Under the pieces are notes generated by a model, which worked only from the letters and a program-made list of their open reading frames with translations, did no database searches and was not told where the DNA came from. The translations under genes were made by a program, and so were the position numbers. Shown here in pieces: positions 34,450 through 41,908 of a DNA stretch of 64,000 nucleotides; the first letter of the stretch is position 1, and every line of letters starts with the position of its first letter. Where the stretch lies: NCBI GenBank assembly GCA_963831235.1, contig CAWHPS010000033.1, positions 340,841 to 404,840 on the forward strand, written 5' to 3'. The DNA is from CAWHPS01 sp963831235 (GTDB lineage Bacteria > Fibrobacterota > OXYB2-FULL-49-7 > JAEUSG01).

Positions 34450-35454
34450 ATGGGAAGCATTACAGTCAATGGAAGCAAACTTACAATTACACCAAAACCA
34501 GGCCGCACACTTCTTGCGGCGCTAACAGAAGCCAGGGTTTTTATACCATCAGCCTGCGGAGGCCAGGGGCAATGCGGGCTCTGTAAAGTTAAAATCACTA
34601 GTGCCACAAAAAATGAACCCCTTACAGAACCTGAAAAAAAACTCCTTTCAGAAGAAGATATTGCAAAAGGTCAGAGGCTTTCATGCCAGATAAAAACCGA
34701 GCAGGATCTTTCAATAGAAATACCAGAGGAATACTTTTCAATAAAGCGGTTTACCGGAAAATTAATTTCAAAGACCCAACTTACCCCTGATATTCTTGGA
34801 ATAAAGATTGAGTTCCTTCCGGGCCAGGCAATTGATTTCAAGGCCGGACAATATGTTCAGTTACGCTGTCCTGCCCATGAAAGCTCTCCGCCGGTCATAC
34901 GCGCATATTCCATTGCCTCCGGACCTTCGGATAAGAATCAGATAGAACTTATAATAAGAAAAGTAAATAACGGGATATGTACGACCTGGGTCTTTGATCT
35001 TTTGAAAGAAGGCGAGATTGTCCAGGTTTCAGGGCCCTATGGTACTTTTTGTCTTACCTGTTCAAAGACCCCGATAATCATGATTGCCGGCGGAAGTGGA
35101 ATGGCCCCAATGTTAAGTATTCTTAATGAAATGATGGACAAGAAAATAAACAGAAAAACCGTGTTTTTTTTCGGCGCGCAAAAAAATGAGGATCTTTTTA
35201 AACTTAACGAGATTGAAGGTTTTGCTAAGAATCTTCCGGATTTTTCTTTTATTCCAGTGTTATCTAACGAACCTGTGACCAGTAATTGGAAAGGCATGCG
35301 CGGTCTTGTAACCGAAGCTGTTAATGAAAAGATGAAAAGTTTAAAGGAATGCGAGGCTTATATTTGCGGTTCACAAGGCATGATAAACGCCTGCATAAAG
35401 GTCCTTAAAGAAAAAGAGCTTTCTGAAAACAGGATATTCTATGATAAATTCTAA
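34450..35454 (+). CDS. NqrF/ferredoxin-reductase-like flavoprotein with N-terminal 2Fe-2S domain
   Basis: A 334-residue oxidoreductase in three parts. A plant-type [2Fe-2S] domain at 1-90 has ligands Cys36, Cys42, Cys45 (SACGGQGQCGLCK) and Cys79 (RLSCQI). An FAD-binding domain at about 95-200 has RAYSIAS. An NAD-binding domain at about 205-334 has IMIAGGSGMAPMLSIL and YICGSQGM. The order matches NqrF of the Na+-pumping NADH:quinone reductase and related oxygenase reductases. The N-terminal membrane helix of NqrF is absent and no NqrA-E genes are nearby, so it is probably a soluble NADH-dependent electron donor with unknown acceptor. The ATG at 34450 has only a weak ribosome-binding site. It overlaps the next gene by 14 bases. 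Confidence 0.85.
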   Translation: MGSITVNGSKLTITPKPGRTLLAALTEARVFIPSACGGQGQCGLCKVKITSATKNEPLTEPEKKLLSEEDIAKGQRLSCQIKTEQDLSIEIPEEYFSIKRFTGKLISKTQLTPDILGIKIEFLPGQAIDFKAGQYVQLRCPAHESSPPVIRAYSIASGPSDKNQIELIIRKVNNGICTTWVFDLLKEGEIVQVSGPYGTFCLTCSKTPIIMIAGGSGMAPMLSILNEMMDKKINRKTVFFFGAQKNEDLFKLNEIEGFAKNLPDFSFIPVLSNEPVTSNWKGMRGLVTEAVNEKMKSLKECEAYICGSQGMINACIKVLKEKELSENRIFYDKF

Positions 35455-35872
35455 ACTTGACAGTTCGAAGTTCTCGCTTAAAGGATTCTTGGGTAATGAT
35501 AAGCGCGCTTTAAATGAAATTATTGCCAGTGATATAAAAACATTAAAAAAACATAAAGTTTCATTGAAAAGACTTGTAGCTGTCCTAAAAAAGGTCCAAT
35601 TAAAAGCGCGTAAATTTCTGGGGGCCGAGACTGAGGTAATAAAAAATGTCATTGCTGTTGATGTCGGGGCAAGGGGAATGGTCGCTTGTCCTTTATGCAG
35701 CAAGCCTTTTGAAAAAGGCGAAATTGTCGTGACAAGTAGGATCGATAATAAAAAAATATTTATGACTCCTCTATCTTTACATCTTATTGAAAAGCATTCT
35801 TTTTTTCAGGGACAGGGTTCATACTATAGAATCGATCCTGAAGAAATTATACGCTTCTTAAGGATAAAATAA
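35441..35872 (+). CDS. Hypothetical 143-aa protein with a Cys2-His2-like site
   Basis: A small basic protein. The first 60 residues are helical and Lys-rich. The second half has VACPLCSKPF (Cys83, Cys86) and, 28 residues on, LHLIEKH (His114, His119), spaced like an atypical Cys2-His2 zinc finger. I do not recognise the family. The ATG follows AGGA at good spacing and overlaps the flavoprotein gene by 14 bases; the enzyme I gene begins 2 bases after its stop. The three genes are therefore probably one transcript, and this protein may work with or regulate one of them. Confidence 0.7.
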   Translation: MINSKLDSSKFSLKGFLGNDKRALNEIIASDIKTLKKHKVSLKRLVAVLKKVQLKARKFLGAETEVIKNVIAVDVGARGMVACPLCSKPFEKGEIVVTSRIDNKKIFMTPLSLHLIEKHSFFQGQGSYYRIDPEEIIRFLRIK

Positions 35873-35874
35873 AA

Positions 35875-37503
35875 ATGAGTGAAATGAAAACATTCATGGG
35901 ATCATCCTTGAGTCCTGGAAGGGCGGTTGCGCAAATATGTTTATATTCCTCGCAATTTCACAGGGCAGTAACCGAATATACCCTGAATACCGAGGATGAA
36001 ATAATCCATGAGCTTGACAGGTTTCAGGTTGCCCTGAATACAGTATCAGGCGATCTGGAATCAGCAGGATTTGATGTATCAAATAAAATCGGGAAAGCAG
36101 AATCCGAGATATTCCTTGCGCAAAAACATATTCTGATGGATCCAAGCCTGGTAAAGGAAATCAGGGATTATATCCGCCAAAACAGGAAGAATGCCGAACA
36201 TGCCGTATCCGAGGTATATAAAAAATTCGAGGCTGAATTTGAACAGATGACGGATGAATACCTGAAAGAACGGGCAAGAGACATAAGCGACATACGCAGA
36301 AGGCTTCTTGACCATTTAAAAGATGTTTCAACCGGGTTTGCTTGTGTGGGCCAGGTTGATTGCAAGCGAGGTGTGGGTAGAATCATTGCAGCGGAAGAGC
36401 TAACGCCAAACATGATTGTTAAAACGGATTTCACAAAGGTCAAAGGCTTTGTTACTGAACACGGCGGAAGCGCATCACATGCCGCCATAATTTCGCGGGC
36501 GCTTGGCATACCAGCTGTAAGCGGAATACATGGGATCATGGAATTGGTTCATTGTGGGGATCTGGTATTGGTTGATGGTGATACCGGAACAGTTTATTTG
36601 CAGCCAGATGAAAAGCTTATCAAAGATCTGATTCCATCAGCTGTTGTAAGCCATGATACGGAAATACAAAAAAAATCACCGGAGGGTATGGAGGTTCTTG
36701 CCAATGCCAGTATTCCTGAAGAAATCAAGATTGTAAGGCAGGCTGATGCTGACGGAATAGGACTTTTCAGAACAGAATTTTTATTTATAAAAGCAGGGCG
36801 GCTGCTTTCAGAAGATGAACAATACCGAATCTATTCTGATATAGTGTCTGAAATGAAAGGTAAGCCTGTGACCTTTCGCCTTCTTGATGTTGGTGGGGAT
36901 AAACCTTTACCATTCTTTAAAATGGAAAAAGAGGCCAACCCTTACCTCGGATGGAGAGGATCACGTTTTCTTCTCAGCCATCCTGAGCTTTTGCAGCCAC
37001 AGCTTAATGCACTGGCCAGGGCCGGCCGTAATGGAAATATACGGATTCTTTTCCCCATGGTAATTGACCTTAATCAATGGAGAAATCTTAAGAAAAAAGC
37101 TGAAGCAGCTTTTTCAATTGTCGGCTATGCAGCGGATCATCCTTCCATTGGCGCCATGTTTGAAGTGCCAAGCGCCTGTTTTCAGGCCGAGGAAATACTC
37201 AGGGAAGCAGACTTCGGAAGCATAGGATCAAATGACCTTGTGCAATATCTTTTTGCTGTTGATCGAAATAACGAGCATGTGACCGAAGATTATAATCCCG
37301 ACCATCCGGTTTTTTGGGAGATACTCAAGTCTTTAACCAACGCGGCAAAAGCCGCTGGTAAGCCGCTCTCTATTTGCGGGGAGATGGCAAGTATCGCGGG
37401 AATGGCGTCACGTCTTGCTGATACTGGCATCCGATCATTCAGTGTAAGCCCCCGTTTTATTTTAGTAGTAAGGGATGAACTTATTAAAAGGCATCGCAAA
37501 TAA
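35875..37503 (+). CDS. ptsI: PTS enzyme I (phosphoenolpyruvate-protein phosphotransferase)
   Basis: A 542-residue enzyme I, which autophosphorylates with PEP and passes the phosphate to HPr. The N-terminal helical HPr-binding part is followed by the swivel domain with phospho-acceptor His202 in GGSASHAAIISRALGIPAVSG. The C-terminal PEP-binding barrel has FRTEFLF, RLLDVGGDKP, FPMV, FEVPSACF, SIGSNDLVQYLFAVDRNN and SICGEMAS with the active-site Cys. The canonical form near the His is GGxTSHxA; here Ala replaces Thr, a mild variant. Length is slightly below the usual 570. No HPr or EII gene is in the window, so its partners lie elsewhere; a regulatory PTS is possible. Confidence 0.92.
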   Translation: MSEMKTFMGSSLSPGRAVAQICLYSSQFHRAVTEYTLNTEDEIIHELDRFQVALNTVSGDLESAGFDVSNKIGKAESEIFLAQKHILMDPSLVKEIRDYIRQNRKNAEHAVSEVYKKFEAEFEQMTDEYLKERARDISDIRRRLLDHLKDVSTGFACVGQVDCKRGVGRIIAAEELTPNMIVKTDFTKVKGFVTEHGGSASHAAIISRALGIPAVSGIHGIMELVHCGDLVLVDGDTGTVYLQPDEKLIKDLIPSAVVSHDTEIQKKSPEGMEVLANASIPEEIKIVRQADADGIGLFRTEFLFIKAGRLLSEDEQYRIYSDIVSEMKGKPVTFRLLDVGGDKPLPFFKMEKEANPYLGWRGSRFLLSHPELLQPQLNALARAGRNGNIRILFPMVIDLNQWRNLKKKAEAAFSIVGYAADHPSIGAMFEVPSACFQAEEILREADFGSIGSNDLVQYLFAVDRNNEHVTEDYNPDHPVFWEILKSLTNAAKAAGKPLSICGEMASIAGMASRLADTGIRSFSVSPRFILVVRDELIKRHRK

Positions 37504-37523
37504 GAGTTCAAACAGAAAATTGT

Positions 37524-38708
37524 TCATTTCCCATTCTTGCGTATCAATAGATAAAAGCCGGTTCCAATTACAAATGAGATTAATACTGATAAGATAATTT
37601 TATCTGACCCGAATTTTGACGTATCAGTCTTGACCAAATCTGTATGAAAAGTAGCCGGCTTAATTGAATCTCGACAATAAGAAAGAGCTCCGGGAAAACT
37701 CCACTCACTTGAATTTCCATCCGTACTGTAATGCCGTATGCGCATAATATAAACCTGATTCGTGTCGAGTTTTAACCTGGCAATTATTGAATCTCTGTTA
37801 AGCGTATCATTGCCACTGTCAAAAAGCGGTGTGTTAAAATTATTTTCCGGGGATATAATCTGATACTGTGTTGCTAAATGGGTTGATGGCATGATAAAGC
37901 TTTTATACTGCGGTGAAAATAACAATATCTGATCACTTGTAAAATGACTTTTTTGCAGGCTTTCAGAAAGATCCGGTCTTTTAGGAGGGTTTCCAAGCCA
38001 GGAATCGCCGAAGGCAATATTATTGATATAAATATGCCCTGAGAATTTTATGGGCCATTGACCATTCAGAAAAGCAGCTGCAAACTCCTTTATCCTCAAC
38101 GAGTATTCACTTATATCTGTTTCAAAGGAGGTGATTCCGTTTATGGAAAACTCCAGGTTCTGCACAATGCTGTCCTGTCCGATTTCAGTATGCATGCTTA
38201 AACAATAAGGTGCGAGAGGATTAAGGACAGCCGCCCTTTTGTAAATTCCTTCTTCCCCATCCTTTTGATTTATCATGTATGCCAGAACCCACTCATTGTT
38301 TGAACGAACTATTCTTATGCTGAACAATACCTGATTTTCAGGTTTGATTTTATTACCCTGCACGATCCCAAAACTGAATAAGGTCAGGTAATATTGACTG
38401 TCTGGCATTACCGGATATCCAGGATCAGAAATGGTGATGCTGTCTAAGGCAAAATCAAATCTGAAACAGGATGTTTGAAGGAAAGAAAACATTTTATTGG
38501 ATATAAATGGACTCTTTGATAAATCAAACATGATGGTCCATGCGCTGTCTAGTATAGGTTGCCTGATTGTGGCTGTTTTTACTGATGTAAAATCCTGATC
38601 AGGAATAAGTGAATCCGGTTTGCACTCATAAAGAATGGATGCCGACGAAGTATCAATTAGTTTACAGATAAAAAGCAGTGAAAAAATTGCTTTTTTAAGT
38701 ATTGCCAT
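37524..38708 (-). CDS. Exported protein with C-terminal membrane anchor
   Basis: A 394-residue protein with signal peptide (AILKKAIFSLLFICKLIDTSSAS), a long extracytoplasmic part and a C-terminal helix (IILSVLISFVIGTGFYLLI) followed by RKNGK, a typical stop-transfer. The region before the anchor contains a fibronectin-III-like strand pattern (QVYIMRIRHYSTDGNSSEWSFP). The N-terminal part looks like a jelly-roll domain. The ATG at 38708 is chosen over a TTG at 38720, which would overlap the preceding gene. It begins right at that gene's stop. Function unknown; probably a surface or periplasmic binding protein. Confidence 0.7.
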   Translation of the reverse strand: MAILKKAIFSLLFICKLIDTSSASILYECKPDSLIPDQDFTSVKTATIRQPILDSAWTIMFDLSKSPFISNKMFSFLQTSCFRFDFALDSITISDPGYPVMPDSQYYLTLFSFGIVQGNKIKPENQVLFSIRIVRSNNEWVLAYMINQKDGEEGIYKRAAVLNPLAPYCLSMHTEIGQDSIVQNLEFSINGITSFETDISEYSLRIKEFAAAFLNGQWPIKFSGHIYINNIAFGDSWLGNPPKRPDLSESLQKSHFTSDQILLFSPQYKSFIMPSTHLATQYQIISPENNFNTPLFDSGNDTLNRDSIIARLKLDTNQVYIMRIRHYSTDGNSSEWSFPGALSYCRDSIKPATFHTDLVKTDTSKFGSDKIILSVLISFVIGTGFYLLIRKNGK

Positions 38709-38709
38709 C

Positions 38710-39435
38710 TTATACGGCAAAGCCGAAAGAGATCATAAAAAACCGTCTGTAAGGAATATTCCAGTCATAGGTCTGTTTATATATCCCTGTAATAAGAAAA
38801 CTGACCATACCGTTTAACGGAAGTTCCACACCGCCTAAAGCGCCTATACCTGTCCTGAAACCAGGCGTTGTTTCAGATAAACCGGTTTCAGTATATTGCG
38901 ATGAAATACTCAGGTGGAATGAAGGGCCGCCGCCGCCATAAAGGCGTATCTTTCGTTTTGTAAAACGCTGTGTCATAAAAACCGCGTTAAAAGAGAGGCT
39001 TGCATCACGGTAAGTCTGGCTCACAAAAGGACCAAATGCTATTTTTTCCGAATAGCTCCAGTATTGCAGCATAGGGACAAGATGGATGAATGACAGGCCG
39101 GTCAAGATATCGCCTGACAGGCCTGCTCCAAAGGTATGTGCGTTGGGAAGGTTTGTGTTTTTGGCGTAAGTCTGGCCTACAAACGAAAAGAAAAGCGAAA
39201 CCCCGTTAGGACCAATATGCTCATTAAGCCCCAGAAAATCATACTGCGACACATCTGTTTGTCCGGTTTCAGTGTCAGTCTGGTTGGTATCCATTCCGGC
39301 CCTGATGATTTCAACTGCGCTCTCGGTCTGCCCCTTGCCTGTAACAGGAACGTTTTCAGGTATTGGTGTGGAATCTATGATCTGAGAAAAAATTGTTGAT
39401 GATATTAATAATATTATTACAGAAATAAAACGCAT
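38710..39435 (-). CDS. Outer-membrane beta-barrel protein
   Basis: A 241-residue exported protein with signal MRFISVIILLISSTIFSQ, an N-terminal low-complexity region rich in Thr/Asp/Gln, then alternating amphipathic strands (GVSLFFSFVGQTY, IRLYGGGGPSFHLSISSQY) and a terminal strand FFMISFGFAV. This pattern suggests a small 8-10 strand barrel. The ATG at 39435 is preferred to the far upstream start at 39504, which would place 23 unrelated residues before the signal. It is coupled to the following membrane-anchored protein (1-base gap). Confidence 0.72.
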   Translation of the reverse strand: MRFISVIILLISSTIFSQIIDSTPIPENVPVTGKGQTESAVEIIRAGMDTNQTDTETGQTDVSQYDFLGLNEHIGPNGVSLFFSFVGQTYAKNTNLPNAHTFGAGLSGDILTGLSFIHLVPMLQYWSYSEKIAFGPFVSQTYRDASLSFNAVFMTQRFTKRKIRLYGGGGPSFHLSISSQYTETGLSETTPGFRTGIGALGGVELPLNGMVSFLITGIYKQTYDWNIPYRRFFMISFGFAV

Positions 39436-39532
39436 AGTGAAAATATAATAATATCCGTTGAATGATGCGAAAACATAGAGAGGCGCAACTTCCGCTAACC
39501 TCACCTATCCCCAGTTTCAAAGCTTCTCTCTG

Positions 39533-39698
39533 AAACCCATCCCCTAACCCCTTCCCTTTTTTTTAAAGAAAAAAGGGAAGGGGAACCAGAAAAGGATAAA
39601 GAAATATTGAACTGAAATTATTCTTATAAATGCTTTCCATTATTAATAAAGCCCCTCCATTTTTCCTTCAAGAAAAAGGGAGGGGTTGGGGTGGGTTT
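39533..39698. repeat. Short repeat with AAACCC-type terminal inverted repeats (copy R4)
   Basis: A 166-bp element with ends AAACCCATCCCCTAACCCC and its inverted counterpart GGGGTTGGGGTGGGTTT. Each end folds back (CCCTTCCC...GGGAAGGG; CCCCTCC...GGAGGGG). The core is A/T-rich. This is the uninterrupted form of the repeat that the IS at 28768 has split. It lies between the barrel gene start and the FKBP gene's 3' end. Confidence 0.8.
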
Positions 39699-39712
39699 TT
39701 GCAGAATAAAAA

Positions 39713-40405
39713 TTACTTCTCTATTCCAAGCAGCTCAACATCGAACACCAGGCAAGAGTTCGGCTCAATCTGCGGTGGAGCACCCCTTTCGCCATAACCA
39801 AGGGCTGAGGGAATAAAGACCTTGTATTTGCTTCCGACTTTCATGAGCTGGAGAACTTCGGTCCAGCCGGGAATAACGCCAGTAACAGGAAAAGTCACGG
39901 GTTGACCACGCTTGACTGAGCTATCAAATTCCTTGCCATCAAGGAGCGTTCCTGTATAATGCACGGAAACCTTGTCTGTGGACTTTGGTATGGGGCCGGA
40001 ACCTTCTTTTACAACAATGTACTGCAAACCACTTGCAGTTGTGACAACACCCGGCTTGCCCTTATTTTCAGCAAGAAATTTTTCTTCAGCTGACTTATTG
40101 TCGGTAACCTGCTCTGACTGCATTTTCATGAAAGCGTCGCGTTTGATCTGCTCGGCTTTTTGATCTTCGATAAGGGGCTTATTTCCCTTAAGATTATCTT
40201 CAACTCCGCGCATGAACGCATTCATGTCAACTGTTGTCTTGAGCCCTTTAAGAGATTTGCCTATATCAAGCCCGAGAGAATAACTTAACTGCTGTTCGGG
40301 AGTTTTGACTTCAGCATTGGATGATGATGATGATGAACCAAACTTTTTACAGCCGGATACAAAAATCAGAGACAGCGCTGCCATCAGAACCAGAGCCTTT
40401 TTCAT
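39713..40405 (-). CDS. fkpA: FKBP-type peptidyl-prolyl isomerase lipoprotein (FkpA/Mip-like)
   Basis: A 230-residue isomerase that speeds proline cis-trans isomerisation of exported proteins. The signal ends FVSGC (Cys19), giving a lipoprotein. A Ser-rich linker leads to the helical dimerisation domain (about 35-110, QQLSYSLGLDIGKSLKG) and the C-terminal FKBP domain (about 120-228) with VSVHYTGTLLDGKEFDSS, PVTGVIPGWTEVLQLM and IPSALGYGERG. This is the FkpA/Mip layout. It is a single gene with the repeat R4 immediately downstream. The gene symbol follows family likeness. Confidence 0.9.
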   Translation of the reverse strand: MKKALVLMAALSLIFVSGCKKFGSSSSSSNAEVKTPEQQLSYSLGLDIGKSLKGLKTTVDMNAFMRGVEDNLKGNKPLIEDQKAEQIKRDAFMKMQSEQVTDNKSAEEKFLAENKGKPGVVTTASGLQYIVVKEGSGPIPKSTDKVSVHYTGTLLDGKEFDSSVKRGQPVTFPVTGVIPGWTEVLQLMKVGSKYKVFIPSALGYGERGAPPQIEPNSCLVFDVELLGIEK

Positions 40406-40555
40406 TGGAAATTCCTTTGTTCAGTGGATTTGATTGATAAACGGAGGTATATTATACACAAATATTCCAACAAATATCCAAGTTTTTATGATATTTTTTG
40501 ATTATGTACAAATCATAAAGGTAAATGTTATTTTTTATTTTCATAAAAAATTTAT

Positions 40556-40676
40556 AACTGTTTAGGTGTCTTCCCTGCCCCTCGATACACCAGCCGGTTG
40601 CCGAGTGTGCGCCGCAGGCGGATGTATCGAGGCACACCGGCTGGCACTCGGGGACCGGCAAGACACCTGAACAGTT
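40556..40676. repeat. GC-rich element with interleaved inverted segments, upstream of pfp
   Basis: A 121-bp structured block in the 302-base gap between the divergent FKBP and phosphofructokinase genes. An outer stem joins AACTGTT..AGGTGTCTT (40556-40573) with AAGACACCT..AACAGTT (40660-40676). Inside lie three segments and their reverse complements in the same order: CCTCGATACA (40580-40589), CCAGCCGG (40590-40597), CCGAGTG (40601-40607), then TGTATCGAGG (40623-40632), CCGGCTGG (40637-40644), CACTCGG (40645-40651). The helices cross, so they cannot all nest. It ends 31 bases before the phosphofructokinase ATG and may lie in its leader. Confidence 0.75.
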
Positions 40677-40707
40677 AAAAAAAAATTATAAATCGAGAGG
40701 ATGCCCT

Positions 40708-41901
40708 ATGTCTCCTAAAGGAAATCTTGTTGTTGGACAATCAGGCGGACCAACGAGCGTAATAAACGGCAGCCTGGCCGGAGTTGTTACTGAAGCAAAA
40801 AAGCAAAAGGGAATTAAAAAGATATTCGGTATGCACTTTGCCATTGAAGGCTTGATGAAAGGCGAGCTTTTGGAGCTTAACAGGCTTTCACCCGCGATTA
40901 TTAACAAATTGCGCAATACTCCATCGTCCGTATTGGGCTCATCACGGCTTAAACTTAAGGAAGACCATTTCCCGGCAATCCTTGATGTTCTTAAAAAGAA
41001 TGATATACGTTATTTCCATATGATAGGTGGAAATGATTCAATGGATACCATAAACAGGGTTGAACAATATTGTCGTAAAGAAGGATATGATCTTTATGGC
41101 ATTGGAGTTCCTAAAACGGTTGACAATGATCTTTTCGGCACTGATCATACTCCCGGCTTTCCTTCTGCTGCAAGGTATACCGCATTATCTGTTTTGCAAA
41201 GCGGTATTCTGGCGCACGATATGCGTCACGTTGATCAGTTCGTGGTTTATCAGTCAATTGGACGGGATGCGGGCTGGCTTACAGCTTCTTCCGTACTTGG
41301 CAAAAAAGATGAGGCTGATGCACCTCACATACTTGTACTGCCTGAAAGACCTTTGAACCGTGACAAATTCCTTGCAAAAGTTGATGAAACCTATCGCAGG
41401 CACGGGTTTGTTTCAATCGCATGTGGTGAAGGAGCGGTTTTTGAAAATAAAACTCCTGTTTCAGCATCATGTATCAAAGACAAATTCGGCAACATAGAAT
41501 TCGGCGCAATGGGAGGCACATCAGCGGCAATGGCCCTTCACAGGATGATAGCCGACAATTTCAAGGGATGGCGCGGTGAATTCCAGATCACCGAGTCTTT
41601 GCCCATGTGCGCGGCTGATCGCATGAGCGCTATTGATAAAAAGGAAGCATTTGAACTCGGCCGAGCCGCGGTTAAACTTGCAGCATCAGGCAAAACAGGG
41701 CTTATGACTTCTCTTGTCAGGGTTAAAAATAAACCTTATACAGTTAAAATTGAATCAGTTCTTTTATCAGAAGTTGCGGTCCGTTCAAAACCCATGCCCG
41801 ACTCCATGATTACTGCAGATGGTTTCATGGTAAACAACACATATTTGGATTACCTTAAGCCGCTTATTGGGCCCATACCTGATTACGCGCGCCTATTTTA
41901 A
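40708..41901 (+). CDS. pfp: Phosphofructokinase, probably PPi-dependent
   Basis: A 397-residue phosphofructokinase, interconverting fructose 6-phosphate and fructose 1,6-bisphosphate. Motifs are GQSGGPTSVINGSL at the N-terminus, MIGGNDSMDT (GGND at 107-110) and GVPKTVDNDL (135-141). Asp in the second-glycine position of GGDG/GGDD and the Lys of PKTxDND are the usual marks of pyrophosphate-dependent enzymes, so PPi rather than ATP is the likely donor, though GGND is a variant of GGDD. Length fits the ~400-residue group. A ribosome-binding GAGAGGA lies 7-8 bases before the ATG. Downstream are U32 and PBP genes on the same strand. Confidence 0.88.
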   Translation: MSPKGNLVVGQSGGPTSVINGSLAGVVTEAKKQKGIKKIFGMHFAIEGLMKGELLELNRLSPAIINKLRNTPSSVLGSSRLKLKEDHFPAILDVLKKNDIRYFHMIGGNDSMDTINRVEQYCRKEGYDLYGIGVPKTVDNDLFGTDHTPGFPSAARYTALSVLQSGILAHDMRHVDQFVVYQSIGRDAGWLTASSVLGKKDEADAPHILVLPERPLNRDKFLAKVDETYRRHGFVSIACGEGAVFENKTPVSASCIKDKFGNIEFGAMGGTSAAMALHRMIADNFKGWRGEFQITESLPMCAADRMSAIDKKEAFELGRAAVKLAASGKTGLMTSLVRVKNKPYTVKIESVLLSEVAVRSKPMPDSMITADGFMVNNTYLDYLKPLIGPIPDYARLF

Positions 41902-41908
41902 GTGCAAA

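Noticed and set aside
34450..35454. Subunit F of a complete Na+-NQR complex
   Set aside because: No NqrA-E genes nearby and the N-terminal membrane helix is missing.
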